Positions 60,801 through 64,000 of a stretch of 64,000 nucleotides of DNA are shown here, piece by piece. Source of the stretch: Pterois miles (Eukaryota > Chordata > Actinopteri > Perciformes > Scorpaenidae); the NCBI GenBank assembly GCA_947000775.1, contig CAMQGK010000604.1, positions 3,898,501-3,962,500 on the forward strand, given 5' to 3'. The position numbers were made by a program, and so were the translations under genes. The notes under the pieces were generated by a model. The model did no database searches, was not told the DNA's origin, and saw only the letters and a list, made by a program, of their open reading frames with translations. Every line of letters starts with the position of its first letter. Positions within the stretch are counted from its first letter, which is position 1.

Positions 60801-63800
60801 TAGTACAGCATGTCAAAAAAAGTCATAGTATAGCATGTCGAAAAAATTCATAGTATGGCATGTAAAAAAAGTCATAGTATAGCATGTCGAAAAAAGACAG
60901 TATAGCATGTCGAAAAAAAGTCATGGTATACCATGTTGAAAAAAACTCATAGTATAGCATGTCAAAAAAAAGTCATAGTATACCATGTCAAAAAAAAGTT
61001 AGGACAGTATGTCAAAAAAAAGTCATAGTATAGCATGTCGAAAAAGGACAGTATAGCATGTCGAAAAAAAGTCTTGGTATAGCATGTCGAAAAAAAGTCA
61101 TAATATAGCATGTCGAAAAAAGTCATAGTATAGCATGACGAAAAAAATTCATGGTATACCATGTCGAAAAAAACTCAGTATAGTATGTCAAAAAAAAGTC
61201 ACATTATAGCATGTTGAAAAAAGTCATGGTATAGCATGTTGAAAAAAAGTCATGGTATAGCATCTTGTAAAAAAGTCGTAGTATAGCATGTAGAGAAAAA
61301 CTCAGTATAGTATGTCAAAAAAAGTCATTGCATAGCATGTCGACAAAAAATCATAGTATAGCATGTCGAAAAAAACTCATAGTACAGCATGTAAAAAAAA
61401 AAAGTCATAGTATAGCATGTCGAAAAAAAAAAAAAGTCAAAATTATAGCATGTCGAAAAAAAGTCATGCTATAGCATCTCAAAAAAAAGTCATAGTATAG
61501 TAAGTTGAAAAAGGTCATAGCATAGCATGTCAAAAAAAGACATAGTATAGCATGACGAATAAAAGTCATGGCATAGCATGTCGAAAAAAAATCATAGTAT
61601 AGCATGTACCAAAAGACATAGTATATTATGTCTAAAAAAAGACATAGGATAGCATGTCGAAAAAGAGTCATAGTATTGCATGTCAAAAAAAAGTCATAGT
61701 ATAACATGTTAAAAAAAGTCATGGTATACCATGTCGAAAAAACTCACAGTATAGCATGTCGAAAAAAGACATAGTATAGCATGTTAAAAGAAGTCATAGT
61801 ATAGCATGTTCAAAAACATCATTTTATAGCGTGTCTAAAAAAAGTCATGACATAGCATGTCAAAAAAGTCTAGTTTCGTCTAGTTTCGTCTAGTTTAATG
61901 TCTAGTTTAGCCTTTCGGAAAAAAATCATGGTATGGCATGTCGAAAAAATTCATGGTATAGCATAATGAAAAAAAATCATAGTATAATATGTTGATTAAA
62001 AACTCATATTTTAGCATGTTGAAAAAAGACATAGTATAGCATGTCGTAAAAAAGTAATGGTATAGCATGTGAAAAAAGTCACATTGTAGCATGTCAAAAA
62101 AATTCATAGTATAGCATGTCGAAAAAACTCATAGTATAGCATGTCGAAAAAAGTATGCTTAGAATTAAAAAAAGTCATGGTATTGCATGTAAAAAAAGTC
62201 ATAGTATAACAAGTTAAAAATAGTATAGTATAGCATGTCGAAAAAAGTCATGTATAGCACGTCAAAAAAAGTCATAGCATAGCATGTCGAAAAAAACTAT
62301 AGTATAGCATGTCGAGAAAATCATAGTATAGCATGTCGACAAAAAGTCATGGTATAGCATGTTGAAAAAGTCATAGTATAGCATGTCGAAAAAAGTCATA
62401 GTATAGCATGTTGAAAAAGACTTATAGTATAGCATGTCAAAAAAACTTATAGTATAGCATGTCGAAAAAAAGTCATGCTATAGCATCTCAAAAAAAGTCA
62501 TAGTATAGTAAGTTGAAAAAGGTCATAGCATAGCATGTCAAAAAAAGACATAGTATAGCATGACGAATAAAAGTCATGGTATAGCATGTCGAAAAAAAAT
62601 CATAGTATAGCATGTACCAAAAGACATAGTATAGCATGTCTAAAAAAGACATAGAATAGCATGTCGAAAAAGAGTCATAGTATTGCATGTCAAAAAAAAG
62701 TCATAGTATAACATGTTAAAAAAAGTCATAGTATACTATGTTGAAAAAAAGTCATAGTATAGCATGTCGAAAAAAAAGTCACATTATAGCATGTCGAAAA
62801 AAGTCATAGTATAGCATGTTGAAAAAAAGTCATAGTATAGCATGTCGAAAAAGAGTCATAGTATAGCATGTCGAAAAAAGTCATAGTATAGCATGTCGAA
62901 AAAAAACGCATAGTATAGCATGTCAAAAAAAAAGTCATGCTATTGCATGTCAAAAAAAATTCATAGTATGGCATGTAAAAAAAGTCATAGTATAGCATGT
63001 CGAAAAAAGACAGTATAGCGTGTCGAAAAAAAGTCATGGTATACCACGTCGAAAAAAACTCATAGTATAGTATGTCAAAAAAAAGTCATAATATACCATG
63101 TCAAAAAAAAGTTAGGACAGCATGTAAAAAAAAGTCCTAGTATAGCATGTCGAAAAAAGACAGTATAGCATGTCGAAAAAAAGTCTTGGTATAGCATGTC
63201 GAAAAAAAATCATAATATAGCATGTCGAAAAAAGTCATAGTATAGCATGACGAAAAAAATTCATGGTATACCATGTCGAAAAAAACTCAGTATAGTATGT
63301 CAAAAAAAGTCATTGCATAGCATGTCGACAAAAAATCATAGTATAGCATGTCGAAAAAAACTCATAGTACAGTATGTCAAAAAAAGTCATAGTATAGCAT
63401 GTCGAAAAAAACGCATAGTATAGCATGTCAAAAAAAAAGTCATGCTATTGCATGTCAAAAAAAATTCATAGTATGGCATGTAAAAAAAGTCATAGTATAG
63501 CATGTCGAAAAAAGACAGTATAGCATGTCGAAAAAAAATCATGGTATACCATGTTGAAAAAAACTCATAGTATACCATGTCAAAAAAAAGTTAGGACAGC
63601 ATGTCAAAAAAAAGTCATAGTATAGCATGTCGAAAAAAGTCATAGTATAGCATGACGAAAAAATTATGGTATACCCTGTCGAAAAAAACTCAGTATAGTA
63701 TGTCAAAAAAAGTCATTGCATAGCATGTCGACAAAAAATATAGTATAGCATGTCGAAAAAAACTCATAGTACAGTATGTCAAAAAAAGTCATAGTATAGC

Positions 63801-64000
63801 ATGTCGAAAAAAACGCATAGTATAGCATGTCAAAAAAAAGTCATGCTATTGCATGTAAAAAAAATTCATAGTATGGCATGTAAAAAAAGTCATAGTATAG
63901 CATGTCGAAAAAAGACAGTATAGCATGTCGAAAAAAAGTCATGGTATACCATGTTGAAAAAAACTCATAGTATACCATGTCAAAAAAAGTTAGGACAGCA
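54866..64000 (+). repeat. Minisatellite, plus orientation, main block (open at the window end)
   Basis: About 350 units of GTCATAGTATAGCATGTC plus G/A and A4-A8. Frequent variants: GACATAGTATAGC, CTCATAGTATAGC, TCATGGTATAGC, GTCATGCTATAGC. Each unit has a weak dyad (CATAGTATAGCATG pairs with itself at 10 of 14 positions). The array is structured into higher-order repeats marked by the variant GCCTTTCGG and a TCTAGTTTCG cluster. Open frames on the minus strand are a by-product of the repeat, not genes. Confidence 0.97.
59346..64000 (+). repeat. Higher-order repeat of about 2.37 kb, two adjacent copies
   Basis: The marker order TTCAAAAACATCATTTTATA, TCTAGTTTCG cluster, GCCTTTCGG, GTTGATTAAAAACTC, TGTACCAAAA, GTTAGGACAG occurs at 59.43-61.0 kb and again at 61.81-63.1 kb. 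The TCTAGTTTCG cluster is at 59501 and 61867, 2366 bp apart. An older, less regular copy starts near 56.5 kb. Confidence 0.8.

Noticed and set aside
53101..63578. Many minus-strand open frames of 60-124 codons with FFDMLYYD / STCYTMTFF texture
   Set aside because: They are translations of the 25-bp satellite unit, which lacks stops in two minus frames; indels in the A run keep shifting the frame. No start context, no conserved fold, no family.
54866..64000. Resemblance to a CRISPR array (short regular repeats)
   Set aside because: Repeats are contiguous without unique spacers, vary in length, and the window is a vertebrate genome.
50492..64000. Telomeric repeat or CENP-B-box centromere
   Set aside because: No TTAGGG runs and no CENP-B-box-like motif in the unit; chromosomal location cannot be told from sequence.

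Overview
The window is eukaryotic nuclear DNA from a ray-finned (teleost) fish. Small GT-AG exons, dense CA/AT microsatellites, L2-type LINE and tRNA-SINE tails and hAT-like non-autonomous elements of familiar teleost types all point that way, as do two recognisable vertebrate genes. No species can be named from the sequence alone.

Layout. (1) 1-6821, minus strand: the 5' part of a cytochrome b5 gene (best match cyb5b, outer-mitochondrial-membrane type). Exon 1, exon 2 and the first 17 bases of exon 3 lie here, and the 3' end runs off the left edge. Intron 1 carries a hAT-like element that itself received a 5'-truncated L2-type LINE. (2) 6822-8590: divergent intergenic region with CCAAT boxes, an (AT)n tract, an (ATTTTT)n tract and a SINE-like tail. 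(3) About 8590-32405, plus strand: a complete dhx38 (PRP16) gene, the DEAH-box ATPase that remodels the spliceosome for the second step of splicing. One noncoding and 26 coding exons were joined by hand in one continuous frame, giving 1255 codons (1254 with the alternative acceptor of exon 3). Its introns hold several DNA transposons, retroelement tails and microsatellites. (4) About 32.4-50.5 kb: no coding exon recognised; old transposons, two SINEs and blocks of high-complexity, homeobox-site-like sequence that may be conserved noncoding elements. (5) About 50.5-64.0 kb, open at the right edge: a large array of a roughly 25-bp A-tract minisatellite. Its orientation switches several times, it is organised into higher-order repeats, and it encloses a roughly 1-kb, G-rich, almost cytosine-free island.

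The two genes are housekeeping and divergently transcribed; their start codons are about 3 kb apart, so a single shared core promoter is unlikely. The most unusual material is the inverting minisatellite with its strand-asymmetric island. It is either real satellite biology or an assembly problem, and long reads would decide. In dhx38 the points of interest are a NAGNAG acceptor, a long TG tract just after the donor of the Walker A exon, and possible alternative 3' exons.
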